Assembly (NCBI GenBank): GCA_030656215.1
Contig: JAUSOD010000012.1
Span: 79,580-143,579, forward strand
Length of the DNA: 64,000 nucleotides
Direction: 5' to 3'
DNA from: Azoarcus sp.
Lineage (GTDB): Bacteria > Pseudomonadota > Gammaproteobacteria > Burkholderiales > Rhodocyclaceae
In this document: positions 1 to 8,868 of the stretch, one piece after another
Layout of the letters: each line of letters opens with the position of its first letter
Position numbering within the stretch: position 1 is the stretch's first letter
Made by a program: the position numbers and the translations under genes
Notes under the pieces: model-generated
What the model saw: only the letters and a program-made list of their open reading frames with translations
The model's database searches: none
What the model was told of the DNA's origin: nothing

Positions 1-158
1 TGCGGGGCAGGGATGGTGTTGCTGCCGTATCGGATGTTGAGGCGGGCCTGGGCATCAAGCATGGGCAGGGGCTCCTTGCCGAAAATGACGGAGTGTGGAT
101 CAAGCGGATCTGGCGGCGCTGTGCTGCCGCAGCTAGCGACCAAGTATACGTGTTCCAT
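1..158 (-). CDS. 5' part of an unidentified gene, cut by the window edge
   Basis: An open frame runs leftwards from an ATG at 156-158 to the window edge without a stop, giving about 52 residues (MEHVYLVASCGS at the N-terminus, then a proline-rich stretch). A weak GGACAG lies about 5 bases upstream. I do not recognise the protein. The short hydrophobic stretch ending in Cys looks slightly like a lipobox but is too short for a normal signal peptide. It would be transcribed divergently from ffs. The frame could be spurious. Confidence 0.3.
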   Translation of the reverse strand, partial: MEHVYLVASCGSTAPPDPLDPHSVIFGKEPLPMLDAQARLNIRYGSNTIPAP

Positions 159-179
159 GCGACTGTCCGTACATCGTGG

Positions 180-209
180 CTGACGGCGCGGGGGAATCGC
201 TGGTATAGT
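180..209 (+). promoter_or_regulatory. sigma70-type promoter of ffs
   Basis: An extended -10 element TGGTATAGT (201-209) has a CTGACG-like -35 at 180-185. It lies 8 bases before the predicted 5' end of the 4.5S RNA, the expected position for a stable-RNA promoter. Confidence 0.55.
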
Positions 210-216
210 GCGCCCC

Positions 217-317
<101 letters not shown>

Positions 318-330
318 CCGAACATGAAAA

Positions 331-357
331 GGGCGTCTCCGCACGGAGACGCCCTTT
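331..357 (+). terminator. Rho-independent terminator of ffs, bidirectional
   Basis: A perfect 10-bp stem (GGGCGTCTCC with GGAGACGCCC) around a GCAC loop is followed by TTTT and preceded by AAAA. It can therefore end transcription from either side, serving ffs and possibly the minus-strand ZIP gene. Confidence 0.9.
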
Positions 358-461
358 TGTACGTCTGGCGTGCGGATGCTGTGCCAAGGCGGCCTGAAAC
401 GTATCGCACTCCGGCTGATGGGCGGGAAACCCGTCCTGGCCCCGATCACCATCGCTGACGC

Positions 462-1349
462 TCAACCCAGCAGCGTATCCATCAGCATCATCGCCACGAA
501 ACCGACGATCAACCCGCTGGTGGCCAGGGTTTCGTGCCCGCGCCGATGCGATTCCGGAATGATCTCGTGGCTGACCACGAACAGCATCGCCCCGGCCGCG
601 CCCGCCAGGCCCCACGGCAGCAGGGCGGTCGAGGTCGAGACCATCATCGAGCCGAACACCGCGGCGATCGGTTCCATCAGGCCCGACACCGTCGCTACCG
701 CAAAGGCAAACAGGCGCGAGTAGCCCGCGGTGACGAGCGCGATCGCGACGATCAGGCCTTCGGGCACGTTCTGCAACGAGATGCCGGTCGCCACTGCATT
801 GCCGCCGATCGAGCCGCTGGCCACGCCGATGGCGAGGCCTTCCGGAATGTTATGCACCGCAATCGCGAACACAAAGAGCCACACGGCGGTGCCGGTGCGC
901 GAGCCGTCCGGTGCATGGGTATGCGGCAGCGCACGGTCCATCGCCAGCAGCAGCGCAGCCCCGGCACCGAGCCCGATCGCGACCAGCAGGGCGGCGCCAT
1001 TGCTTGAGGCGCCTTGCGTCTGGGCGGCGTCGAAGGCCGGCAGCAGCAGCGAGAACACGCTGGCTGCCAGCATCACGCCGGCGCTGAAGCCGAGCAACAT
1101 GCCCTGCACGCCGGCGCTGATGCGGCGCATCACCAGCACCGGTACGGCGCCCAGCGCGGTGGCCGCGGCCGCCATGGCACCACCGCTGACGGCGCCGGAC
1201 ATCGGTCCGTCGAGGTGCTCAATGCCGCTCACGAGTTGGGCGACCAGGAGTGCGAGGCCGGTGAGGGCGATCAGCCAGCCGCTGATGGCGCGCAGCGCAC
1301 CCGCCGCGCTGGCAGGCTGAAAATGCAGACGGGCGACCTTGGCAACCAT
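462..1349 (-). CDS. ZIP family divalent metal transporter (ZupT-like)
   Basis: A 295-residue integral membrane protein with about eight hydrophobic segments. The two ZIP signatures are present: HNIPEGLAIG in TM4 and QNVPEGLIV in TM5, whose His, Asn, Pro and Glu residues form the metal pathway. ZIP proteins import Zn2+ or related divalent cations into the cytoplasm; which metal is used cannot be told from sequence. The start has a good AGAGGAG ribosome site 5 bases upstream. The gene stands alone, tail-on to ffs. A small hairpin (CCCGGA/TCCGGG, 1374-1391) lies in its leader. I saw no clear Zur box. Confidence 0.9.
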   Translation of the reverse strand: MVAKVARLHFQPASAAGALRAISGWLIALTGLALLVAQLVSGIEHLDGPMSGAVSGGAMAAAATALGAVPVLVMRRISAGVQGMLLGFSAGVMLAASVFSLLLPAFDAAQTQGASSNGAALLVAIGLGAGAALLLAMDRALPHTHAPDGSRTGTAVWLFVFAIAVHNIPEGLAIGVASGSIGGNAVATGISLQNVPEGLIVAIALVTAGYSRLFAFAVATVSGLMEPIAAVFGSMMVSTSTALLPWGLAGAAGAMLFVVSHEIIPESHRRGHETLATSGLIVGFVAMMLMDTLLG

Positions 1350-1469
1350 GACGACTCCTCTTTCGATTCGCTACCCGGATAGATGTCCGGGGAATGTCAT
1401 CAGTATGGGCGTCAGGTTATGATAGGTCTAATTGAATGAAAAAATTTAAACCATAGTCAGTGAGTATCG

Positions 1470-2675
1470 CTATGGCCTGCGGTATCCGCCCGCGACGCCG
1501 AACGGGGAGAGCACGATCTGCCACAGCTGGTTGCTGCGGGCGCGGAAGGTGCCGGCGCAGGCGAGCAGGTAGTAGCGCCACATCCGATGGAAGCGTTCGC
1601 TGTAGCGTTCGGCGAAATCGGGCCAGGCAGCCTCGAAACGTTCATGCCATGCCATCAGCGTGCGATCGTAGTCGGCGCCGAAGTTGTGCACGTCCTCGAT
1701 GATGAAGCTGCGCTCGGTGGCATCGGCGATCTGGCCGAGCGTAGGCAGATCGCCGTTGGGAAAGATATAGCGGTCGATCCACGGGTCGGTCGGCATGCGG
1801 CGCAGGTTCTTGCCTATGGTGTGGAGCAGGAAAAGACCGTCGTCCTTCAGGCTGCGCCGCACCATGTCGAAAAAGACGGGGTAGTTCTTGTGGCCGACAT
1901 GTTCGAACATGCCGATCGAGGCGATACGGTCGAACTGTTCGGTTCCGTTGGGGTTGAAGCTGCGGTAGTCCTGCAGGCGGAATTCGACGTCGAGTCCGTT
2001 GCATCGCGTCTGGCCGTGGCTGGTTTGCTCTTCGGAAATGCTCAGTCCCAGGCATGAAACACCGTAGTGTTCGGCCGCATATTTCATCAGGCTGCCCCAG
2101 CCGCAGCCGATGTCGAGCAGGCGCATGCCGGGCTTCAGGCCGAGCTTGCGGCAGATCAGGTCGAGCTTGGCCGTTTGCGCTTCTTCCAGCGTCCGGGCGT
2201 CGGCCCAGTAGCCGCAGGTATAGGCCAGGTGACTGTCGAGCATGGTCTTGAAGAAGTCGTTGCCGAGGTCGTAGTGCATCTTGCCGACCTGCCACGCTCG
2301 CCGTCTGCTTTGCAGATTGAACAGGCGTGCGCGCAATCCCTGCACCACCAGCGTGTGGGTGCCGACTTTCTCTTCGAGGCGGGCGCTCAGCACGCGGGCG
2401 ATGAATTCGTCGAGTTGCCCGCAATCCCACCATCCATCCATATAGCTCTCGCCCAGCCCCAGACTGCCGCGCGCCAGAATCCGATCGGCGGTGTCGGGAT
2501 GATGGATGCTCATGTCCCACGACCGCCGCCCATTCACGGTGATGCCCGCTTCCGCCAGTAACTCGGCAATGATCCGCTGTCCGTCACCAGCCCGTGGCAG
2601 GCGCGGCGGCCGGGGCTGATCGGGCCGTGGTGTTCTCCGCGGGCCTCTTGCCTCCAGGTGGTGAGTGTTTTCCAT
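1470..2675 (-). CDS. cfa: cyclopropane-fatty-acyl-phospholipid synthase
   Basis: Transfers a methylene from S-adenosylmethionine to cis double bonds of membrane phospholipid acyl chains, typically at stationary phase or under acid stress. The 401-residue product has the Cfa N-terminal domain (about residues 30-110), the KMHYDLGNDFF lipid-site motif and the SAM-binding LLDIGCGWG motif. Length is close to the family norm of about 380-400. The frame stays open another 44 codons upstream, but I chose the ATG at 2673-2675 because GGGAGG lies 8 bases before it and similarity to the family begins there. Divergent from dnaX. Confidence 0.92.
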   Translation of the reverse strand: MENTHHLEARGPRRTPRPDQPRPPRLPRAGDGQRIIAELLAEAGITVNGRRSWDMSIHHPDTADRILARGSLGLGESYMDGWWDCGQLDEFIARVLSARLEEKVGTHTLVVQGLRARLFNLQSRRRAWQVGKMHYDLGNDFFKTMLDSHLAYTCGYWADARTLEEAQTAKLDLICRKLGLKPGMRLLDIGCGWGSLMKYAAEHYGVSCLGLSISEEQTSHGQTRCNGLDVEFRLQDYRSFNPNGTEQFDRIASIGMFEHVGHKNYPVFFDMVRRSLKDDGLFLLHTIGKNLRRMPTDPWIDRYIFPNGDLPTLGQIADATERSFIIEDVHNFGADYDRTLMAWHERFEAAWPDFAERYSERFHRMWRYYLLACAGTFRARSNQLWQIVLSPFGVAGGYRRP

Positions 2676-2953
2676 CCGTGTTGCCTCCCGTCCCGAAGTG
2701 CACAAGTGCTCAGGCCGCCTGTGCAAGCTCGGCGCAGATCGAGCAAAACAGTTCAAGCAGCTCGTTCCTTGAGATCCAGATTGCGGCCATGCTTCCTTCT
2801 CCGCCAAGACTTGGGTGCGACGGGTGCGAATGACCCAGTCGGTGACTTCATCTTAGTTGCTGATTTCTATAGTTCCAATGAATTGTAGTTATATTTTCCA
2901 TGGTGAAACGCTATGGGGTGGCATGTTTTTGCATCGGGCGGTGTGCATCGCTC

Positions 2954-2962
2954 TGCTAGAAT
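2954..2962 (+). promoter_or_regulatory. candidate extended -10 element for dnaX
   Basis: TGCTAGAAT fits an extended -10 and ends 8 bases before the dnaX ATG, which would put the transcript start within about 2 bases of the start codon. A TTGCAT at 2929-2934 is too far away (22-bp spacer) to be a normal -35. The rest of the 295-bp cfa-dnaX gap is AT-richer than its surroundings and shows no other element I can support. Confidence 0.4.
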
Positions 2963-2970
2963 CCGTCGCC

Positions 2971-5016
2971 ATGAGCTATCAGGTTCTCGCACGTAAGTGG
3001 CGGCCGAAGTCCTTCGGTACGCTGATCGGTCAGGAGCACGTGGTCCGGGCGCTGTCGCATGCGCTGTCCACTGGCAGGTTGCATCACGCCTGGTTGTTTA
3101 CCGGTACGCGCGGCGTGGGCAAGACCACGATTTCGCGCATTCTTGCCAAGGCGCTCAACTGTGAGACCGGCATCACCGCCGAACCATGTGGGGTATGCGA
3201 TACCTGTCGCGCAATCGACGCCGACCGTTTTCCGGACTACCTCGAGATGGATGCCGCTTCCAATCGTGGCGTCGACGATATGGCGGCCTTGCTCGACAAG
3301 GCGGTGTATGCGCCGTCCCAGGGGCGCTACAAGGTGTACATGATCGACGAAGTCCATATGCTCACCGGGCATGCGTTCAACGCCATGTTGAAGACGCTCG
3401 AAGAGCCGCCGGAGCACGTCAAGTTCATCCTGGCGACAACCGACCCGCAGAAGATCCCGGTCACCGTGCTGTCGCGCTGCCTGCAGTTCAACCTCAAGCA
3501 GATGCCGCACGGGGCGATCGTCGATCACCTCGCCCATGTGCTCGAGGCCGAGTCGGTGGCGTTCGAGCCCGGTGCGCTGCGCCATATCGCCAAGGCCGCG
3601 AGCGGCTCGATGCGCGACGCGCTGTCGCTGCTCGACCAGGCCATCGCGCATGGTGCGGGCACGGTGCTCGAGGAGCAGGTCACCCACATGCTCGGTACCG
3701 TGGGCGACGATCACCTGCACGCGGTGCTCGATGCGCTGGCCGCCGGTGACGTCGGTGCGCTGCTGGCGGTGGCCGACGACATGGAGATGCGCAGCCTGTC
3801 CTTCGATGCCGCGCTGCAGGCATTGGCGTCGATGCTCGGCCGGGTGGCGCTGGTGCAGTTTGCGCCGGCCGCGTTCGCCGACGAGCTGGAGCGTCAGCGG
3901 CTCGAGCCCCATGCAGCACAGTTCGATCCCGAATTCTTGCAACTGGCCTACCAGATTGCAATCCATGGCCGCGACGAACTCGCGCTGGCGCCGGACGAGT
4001 ACACCGGTTTCACCATGACCTTGCTGCGTCTGCATGCCTTCCGCCCGGAGCAGCCGGCTGCGCTTGGCTCGGTTGCGCTTGCTGGTGGCGGTGGAAGCGG
4101 GCAGGCCAAGGCGCTGCCGCCCGCGCCGAAAGCCCCCCCGTCGGTACGAACGATACCGGCAACGGCCACTGTGGCGCCAGCCGCCGTGCGGGTGGAGGCC
4201 AAACCCACACCGCGGGTGGCTTTGGCATCGCCGCCCCCGGCGGCGGTGCCGTCCGTGAAGGCTGAGCCGACCGCGCCTGAGGTGGCGCCGAGCGCACGGA
4301 CGCCAGCAGTACAGAGCAAGGCGTCTGGAAGCGATGTCGCGCCGTGGGAGGATTTGCCCCCCGAGGCGATGGTGCACGACGCAGGCTATTCGGGCGGTGC
4401 GCCGAGCTTTGCGGATGAAGCGGATCAGGATTCCGTTCCGACGCAAGTGCTGCCTGCGCCCGTTTCCGCGCCCGTCCAGCTCCCTCGTGCCGCCTCGCGT
4501 CCGGCCCCCCGCGAAGTCCCCGTCAGCGTTAGCAATCACGTCGAGCCGGCCGTGCCGCTCGCCGCGGCGTCACCGCCTTCCTTGACACGATCCGCAGAAC
4601 CCGCGCCAGATGCCGCCGTCGCCGCTGCATTTGCAGCGGGAGACTGGCGCAGCGTGGTACGTGGGCTGGGTCTCGGTGGTCTGGTGCGCGAGTTCGCCCA
4701 GCATTGCGAATGGGTAAATTGTGCGGACGAGTTGCTGACGCTGCGCCTGTCCGACACCCATCGCCACCTGCTCGACATGAACCGCGCAGCGGTCGAGCGC
4801 GTGCAGGATCAGTTGGCCGCGGCGCTCGCCCGCCCGCTGAAGATCCGTATCGATGTCGGTGCGATTGCCGGCGAGACACCGGCCCAGCGCGACGAGATCG
4901 AGCGTCGCGCGCGCCACGCGGTCGCCGTGGCCGCGCTCGAGAGCGACCCCTTCGTACGCGAGTTGATCGAGCGCTTCGACGCCACCCTGGTCGAAGCGTC
5001 GGTCAGGCCCCTCTGA
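2971..5016 (+). CDS. dnaX: DNA polymerase III subunits tau/gamma
   Basis: The clamp-loader ATPase that loads the beta sliding clamp and, as tau, tethers the polymerase cores. The 681-residue product starts MSYQVLARKWRP, as is typical. It has Walker A GTRGVGKT at residues 45-52, a four-cysteine zinc module (C64, C73, C76, C79), the Walker B region MIDEVHML and the sensor SRC. A Pro/Ala-rich linker (about 370-540) leads to the C-terminal tau domain. I see no A-AAA-AAG slippery heptamer of the Escherichia coli type. A run of seven C lies at 4132-4138 in the linker. No ribosome binding site is evident before the ATG. It heads a dnaX-ybaB-recR unit. Confidence 0.95.
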   Translation: MSYQVLARKWRPKSFGTLIGQEHVVRALSHALSTGRLHHAWLFTGTRGVGKTTISRILAKALNCETGITAEPCGVCDTCRAIDADRFPDYLEMDAASNRGVDDMAALLDKAVYAPSQGRYKVYMIDEVHMLTGHAFNAMLKTLEEPPEHVKFILATTDPQKIPVTVLSRCLQFNLKQMPHGAIVDHLAHVLEAESVAFEPGALRHIAKAASGSMRDALSLLDQAIAHGAGTVLEEQVTHMLGTVGDDHLHAVLDALAAGDVGALLAVADDMEMRSLSFDAALQALASMLGRVALVQFAPAAFADELERQRLEPHAAQFDPEFLQLAYQIAIHGRDELALAPDEYTGFTMTLLRLHAFRPEQPAALGSVALAGGGGSGQAKALPPAPKAPPSVRTIPATATVAPAAVRVEAKPTPRVALASPPPAAVPSVKAEPTAPEVAPSARTPAVQSKASGSDVAPWEDLPPEAMVHDAGYSGGAPSFADEADQDSVPTQVLPAPVSAPVQLPRAASRPAPREVPVSVSNHVEPAVPLAAASPPSLTRSAEPAPDAAVAAAFAAGDWRSVVRGLGLGGLVREFAQHCEWVNCADELLTLRLSDTHRHLLDMNRAAVERVQDQLAAALARPLKIRIDVGAIAGETPAQRDEIERRARHAVAVAALESDPFVRELIERFDATLVEASVRPL

Positions 5017-5047
5017 ATCAACCATCTCACTTTGAGGAGTTTTTATC

Positions 5048-5371
5048 ATGATGAAAGGCGGTATTGCAGGCCTGATGAAGCAGGCCCAGCAGATGCAGGA
5101 AAACATGAAGAAGATGCAGGACCAGCTCGGTAGCGTCGAGGTCGAAGGTCAGGCCGGCGCCGGCATGGTAAAGGTCATCATGACCTGCAAGCACGATGTG
5201 CGTCGCGTCGTCATCGACGATTCGGTGATGGATGACAAGGAAATGCTCGAGGATCTCGTTGCCGCTGCGCTCAATGACGCCGTGCGCAAGGTCGAAAGCA
5301 CCACACAGGAACGCATGGCCGGCTTCACCTCGGGCTTGAATCTGCCGCCGGGATTCAAACTCCCGTTCTGA
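5048..5371 (+). CDS. ybaB: YbaB/EbfC family nucleoid-associated protein
   Basis: A 107-residue DNA-binding protein of the YbaB/EbfC family, which forms dimers and coats DNA. It opens with the characteristic [17 protein letters not shown] helix, followed by the compact beta-sheet core. TTGAGGAG 8-15 bases upstream serves the ATG at 5048 or the adjacent ATG at 5051. It lies 31 bases after dnaX and 4 bases before recR, the classic arrangement, which suggests cotranscription and a link with RecR-dependent repair. Confidence 0.93.
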   Translation: MMKGGIAGLMKQAQQMQENMKKMQDQLGSVEVEGQAGAGMVKVIMTCKHDVRRVVIDDSVMDDKEMLEDLVAAALNDAVRKVESTTQERMAGFTSGLNLPPGFKLPF

Positions 5372-5375
5372 TTCT

Positions 5376-5969
5376 ATGTCACCTTCGAGTCTGGACGAGT
5401 TGATCGATGCATTGCGCTGCCTGCCCGGGGTTGGCCCGAAGTCGGCGCAACGCATGGCTTATCATCTGTTGCAGCGCGACCAGCGCGGGGCGACTCGTCT
5501 GGCACGCGCAATGGGCCATGCGCTCGAGGTGTTGCGCCACTGCGAGCGCTGCAATACCTTTGCCGAAACGTCGGTCTGCCAGCGTTGCGCCAATCCGCGA
5601 CGCGACGCGTCCCAGTTGTGCGTGGTGGAAATGCCCGCTGATCTGGCCATGATCGAGCAAACCCAGTCCTACAACGGGCTGTATTACGTGTTGATGGGCC
5701 GTCTTTCGCCCCTCGATGGCATCGGCCCGCGTGAGCTCAAGCTCGACAAGTTGCTGGCGCGCGCGGCCGATGGCAAGGTGAACGAAGTGATACTCGCCAC
5801 CAATTTCACCAATGAAGGCGAGGCAACAGCGCACACGCTCGCCACGCTGCTTGCGGCGCGGGGCTTGTCGGTCAGCCGCTTGTCGCGCGGGGTGCCGGTT
5901 GGCGGGGAGCTGGAACACACCGATATCGGTACCATTGCCCAGGCCTTGGTCGAACGGCGTGCCCTTTAG
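5376..5969 (+). CDS. recR: recombination mediator RecR
   Basis: Works with RecO (and RecF) to load RecA onto SSB-coated gapped DNA. The 197-residue product has the N-terminal helix-hairpin-helix ([13 protein letters not shown]), a four-Cys zinc finger (CERC...CQRC, about residues 58-73) and a Toprim domain with the conserved acidic residues after VVEMPAD. Length is that of the family. It starts 4 bases after ybaB and closes the dnaX operon. No convincing terminator follows. Confidence 0.96.
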   Translation: MSPSSLDELIDALRCLPGVGPKSAQRMAYHLLQRDQRGATRLARAMGHALEVLRHCERCNTFAETSVCQRCANPRRDASQLCVVEMPADLAMIEQTQSYNGLYYVLMGRLSPLDGIGPRELKLDKLLARAADGKVNEVILATNFTNEGEATAHTLATLLAARGLSVSRLSRGVPVGGELEHTDIGTIAQALVERRAL

Positions 5970-6101
5970 ATTTTAGATTTTATTTGTGCAGTGCAGAATC
6001 CGGGCGGGTTTTGTGGACAAATGCGGCCTGTATGAGGGCTTGAAATCCTTGACTGCTCAATGTCTTGGCTACATCGGCTTTCTCTGTTGCAGTGAGTTCG
6101 C

Positions 6102-6107
6102 TATAAT
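6102..6107 (+). promoter_or_regulatory. -10 element upstream of petA
   Basis: A consensus TATAAT lies 52 bases before the petA start in a 189-bp gap after recR. No good -35 is found at the right distance (TTTCTC with a 17-bp spacer), so an activator may be needed. This is the only plausible promoter for the petABC operon. Confidence 0.5.
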
Positions 6108-6158
6108 CCGTTGGTTTTTGTATCCAGGTCTTTCGTTTTCCTTTCTGGGAAGAGGGTC

Positions 6159-6752
6159 ATGAGCGTTGAACAAAAGATGGACAGCGGCCGCCGCACCTTG
6201 TTGCTGGCGACGTCTGCCGTAGGTGGCGTAGCCGCCGTGGCGACCGCAGTGCCGTTCGTTGCCAGTCTGACGCCTTCCGAGCGTGCGAAGGCAGCAGGCG
6301 CACCGGTCGAAGTGGATGTCGGTGGACTTGCACCGGGCGAGATGATGACGGTCGAGTGGCGCGGCAAGCCGGTCTGGGTGCTTCGTCGTACGCCGGAAAT
6401 GCTGGCGGCCTTGGATAAGTCCGAGCCGAACCTGAGCGATCCGGAGTCGAACAAGCCGCAACAGCCGGATTATGCGAAGAACAAGCACCGTTCGATCAAG
6501 CCGGAATATCTGGTAACGGTCGGGATTTGTACTCACCTCGGGTGTTCGCCTTCGGAGAAGTTCAAGCCGGGCGCCGAGGCGGGTATGACTGCCGACTGGC
6601 CGGGTGGGTTTCTTTGTCCCTGTCACGGGTCGCTTTTCGACCTGGCAGGTCGCGTCTACAAGAGCATGCCGGCGCCGGATAACCTGGAGATTCCGCCGTA
6701 CAAGTATCTTGCGGATACCACCATTCTCGTTGGCGATGACGGAAAGGCATAA
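6159..6752 (+). CDS. petA: ubiquinol-cytochrome c reductase, Rieske iron-sulfur subunit
   Basis: The 2Fe-2S subunit of the bc1 complex, passing electrons from ubiquinol to cytochrome c1. The 197-residue product has a twin-arginine N-terminus (GRRTLLLA) and one membrane anchor. The two cluster-binding boxes are CTHLGC (residues 124-129) and CPCHG (153-157), with the cysteines needed for both cluster and disulfide. The ATG at 6159 follows AGAGGG by a few bases; the frame is open 16 codons further up, but those codons overlap the promoter. First gene of petABC. Confidence 0.96.
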   Translation: MSVEQKMDSGRRTLLLATSAVGGVAAVATAVPFVASLTPSERAKAAGAPVEVDVGGLAPGEMMTVEWRGKPVWVLRRTPEMLAALDKSEPNLSDPESNKPQQPDYAKNKHRSIKPEYLVTVGICTHLGCSPSEKFKPGAEAGMTADWPGGFLCPCHGSLFDLAGRVYKSMPAPDNLEIPPYKYLADTTILVGDDGKA

Positions 6753-6755
6753 GCG

Positions 6756-8024
6756 ATGACGACCAAATCACAAGCCTTGCTGAACTGGGTCGATGAGCGT
6801 TTTCCGCTGACATCGTCCATCAAGGGGCACCTGACCGAGTACTACGCTCCGAAGTACTTCAAGTTCTGGTACTTCTTCGGTTCTCTGGCCTTGCTCGTGC
6901 TGGTGATCCAGATTCTGACCGGGATCTTCCTGGTCATGCACTACAAGCCCGATGCTTCCCTGAACGCCTCCGGCGTGCCGGTGGCCTTTGCCAGCGTCGA
7001 GTACATCATGCGTGATGTGCCTGGCGGCTGGCTGATCCGCTATCTGCATTCCACCGGGGCGTCTGCGTTCTTCGTCGTGGTCTACCTGCACATGTTCCGC
7101 GGGCTGATCTACGGTTCCTACCGCAAACCACGCGAACTGATCTGGATCTTCGGCACGCTGATTTTCCTGGTGCTGATGGCCGAAGCGTTCATGGGCTATC
7201 TGCTGCCATGGGGACAGATGTCATTCTGGGGCGCACAGGTGATCGTCAACCTGTTCTCCGCGATTCCGATCATCGGGCCCGATCTGTCGCTGGTGATCCG
7301 TGGTGACTTTGTCGTGTCCGACGCCACGCTGAACCGCTTCTTCGCCTTCCACGTCATCGCCGTACCGCTGATCCTGATCGGTCTGGTGGCTGCGCACATC
7401 ATCGCGCTGCACGAGGTTGGCTCGAACAACCCGGACGGGGTGGAAATCAAGAAGAAGAAAGACGCCAATGGCATCCCGCTCGACGGCATCCCCTTCCATC
7501 CGTATTACACGGTGAAGGATATCGTCGGCACTGTGGTGTTCCTGTTCTTCTTCAGCGCGGTGGTGTTCTTCGCGCCCGAAGGCGGTGGCTACTTCCTCGA
7601 GTTCAACAACTTCCTGCCGGCCGACCCGCTGGTCACGCCGCCGCACATCGCGCCGGTGTGGTACTTCACCCCGTTCTATTCGGTGCTGCGTGCGATCACC
7701 TACCCGCTGTTCGGGCTGGACGCCAAGTTCTGGGGCGTGGTGGGCATGGGTGCATCGGTGGTGATCATTGCCTTCCTGCCGTGGCTGGACCGCAGTCCGG
7801 TGAAGTCGATCCGCTACAAGGGGCCGATCTTCAAGAGCGCGATCGCGATCTTCGTGGTGTGCTTCTTCATCCTCGGCTATCTTGGCGTGTTGCCTCCGAC
7901 CCCGGGTCGTACCCTGTTGGCACAGATCTGCTCGGTACTGTACTTCGCCTTCTTCCTGGCCATGCCGTGGTACAGCAAGCTCGACAAGTGCAAACCCGAA
8001 CCGGAAAGGGTGAATTTCAAATGA
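6756..8024 (+). CDS. petB: cytochrome b subunit of the bc1 complex
   Basis: The membrane core of complex III, carrying two b haems and the Qo and Qi quinone sites. The 422-residue product has eight or more hydrophobic helices and the paired haem ligands (RYLHSTGAS...VYLHMF and FAFHVIAVP...AAHIIALHE). At the Qo site the usual PEWY is replaced by PVWY, a variant I believe occurs in other beta- and gammaproteobacteria. It starts 3 bases after petA, and its stop overlaps the petC start by 4 bases. Confidence 0.97.
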   Translation: MTTKSQALLNWVDERFPLTSSIKGHLTEYYAPKYFKFWYFFGSLALLVLVIQILTGIFLVMHYKPDASLNASGVPVAFASVEYIMRDVPGGWLIRYLHSTGASAFFVVVYLHMFRGLIYGSYRKPRELIWIFGTLIFLVLMAEAFMGYLLPWGQMSFWGAQVIVNLFSAIPIIGPDLSLVIRGDFVVSDATLNRFFAFHVIAVPLILIGLVAAHIIALHEVGSNNPDGVEIKKKKDANGIPLDGIPFHPYYTVKDIVGTVVFLFFFSAVVFFAPEGGGYFLEFNNFLPADPLVTPPHIAPVWYFTPFYSVLRAITYPLFGLDAKFWGVVGMGASVVIIAFLPWLDRSPVKSIRYKGPIFKSAIAIFVVCFFILGYLGVLPPTPGRTLLAQICSVLYFAFFLAMPWYSKLDKCKPEPERVNFK

Positions 8025-8761
8025 AATCGCGTGTAATCAATCTCATCAAGCGTGCCTTTGCCGTCGCCCTGTTTGCCCCGGCGATGGTGATGGCGGCTGG
8101 TGCCGAGTTGCATCTCGACAAGGCACCAGTGAGCACGGATCCGGCTGCGCTGCAGCACGGGGCCAAGCTCTTCGTCAATTACTGTCTGAGCTGTCACAGC
8201 GCTTCGTTCGTGCGTTACAACCGCATGACCGAGATCGGTCTGAGCGAGCAGGCGATTCGCGACAACCTTCTGTTCACTGCCGACAAGACCGGTGACCTGA
8301 TGAAAATCGCGATGCGCCGTGACGAGGCCAAGGCCTGGTTTGGCGCGCCGCCGCCCGACCTGACCCTGACCGCCCGTGCGCGTTCGTCGGAGTTTGGCAC
8401 CGGTGCTGACTGGCTCTATACCTACTTGCGCCAGTTCCATCGCGATCCCAACCGGCCGACCGGCTGGAACAACCTGGTTTTCCCCAACGTCGGCATGCCG
8501 CACGTGTTGTGGGAACTCCAGGGTGATCAGGTCGCGAAGGCAGGCGAGCACGGCGCCACGCTCGAGTTGGCCAAGCCCGGCAAGCTGTCCGCGCAGGAGT
8601 ACGACAAGGCGATTGCCGACCTCGTCTCCTACATGGTGTGGATGGCCGAGCCGATTGCAGACAAGCGCAAGACCATCGGTACTTTCGTGCTGATCTTCCT
8701 CGCAGGTCTGTTCGTCCTGACCTATGCTCTGAAAAAGAACTATTGGAAGGACATTCATTGA
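8021..8761 (+). CDS. petC: cytochrome c1
   Basis: The haem c subunit of the bc1 complex; it accepts electrons from the Rieske protein and hands them to soluble cytochrome c. The 246-residue product has an N-terminal signal peptide ending near MVMAAGA, one covalent haem site CLSCH and a C-terminal membrane anchor (about residues 220-240) ending in basic residues. The ATG overlaps the petB stop (ATGA), implying translational coupling. A strong terminator follows 48 bases downstream and ends the operon. Confidence 0.96.
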   Translation: MKSRVINLIKRAFAVALFAPAMVMAAGAELHLDKAPVSTDPAALQHGAKLFVNYCLSCHSASFVRYNRMTEIGLSEQAIRDNLLFTADKTGDLMKIAMRRDEAKAWFGAPPPDLTLTARARSSEFGTGADWLYTYLRQFHRDPNRPTGWNNLVFPNVGMPHVLWELQGDQVAKAGEHGATLELAKPGKLSAQEYDKAIADLVSYMVWMAEPIADKRKTIGTFVLIFLAGLFVLTYALKKNYWKDIH

Positions 8762-8809
8762 GTGGAACGGTGACGGGCCGCAAGGCCTGATGCACGCTTT
8801 CCTCCAGAC

Positions 8810-8846
8810 GCACCGCGCAAATTTCTGCGTGGTGCGCTTTTGTTTT
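8810..8846 (+). terminator. terminator of petABC
   Basis: A 10-bp stem (GCACCGCGCA with TGCGTGGTGC, one G-T pair) with a six-base loop is followed by a T-rich tail. It separates petC from sspA. Confidence 0.85.
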
Positions 8847-8868
8847 TTGCATCCGGAGTCGCAACATC

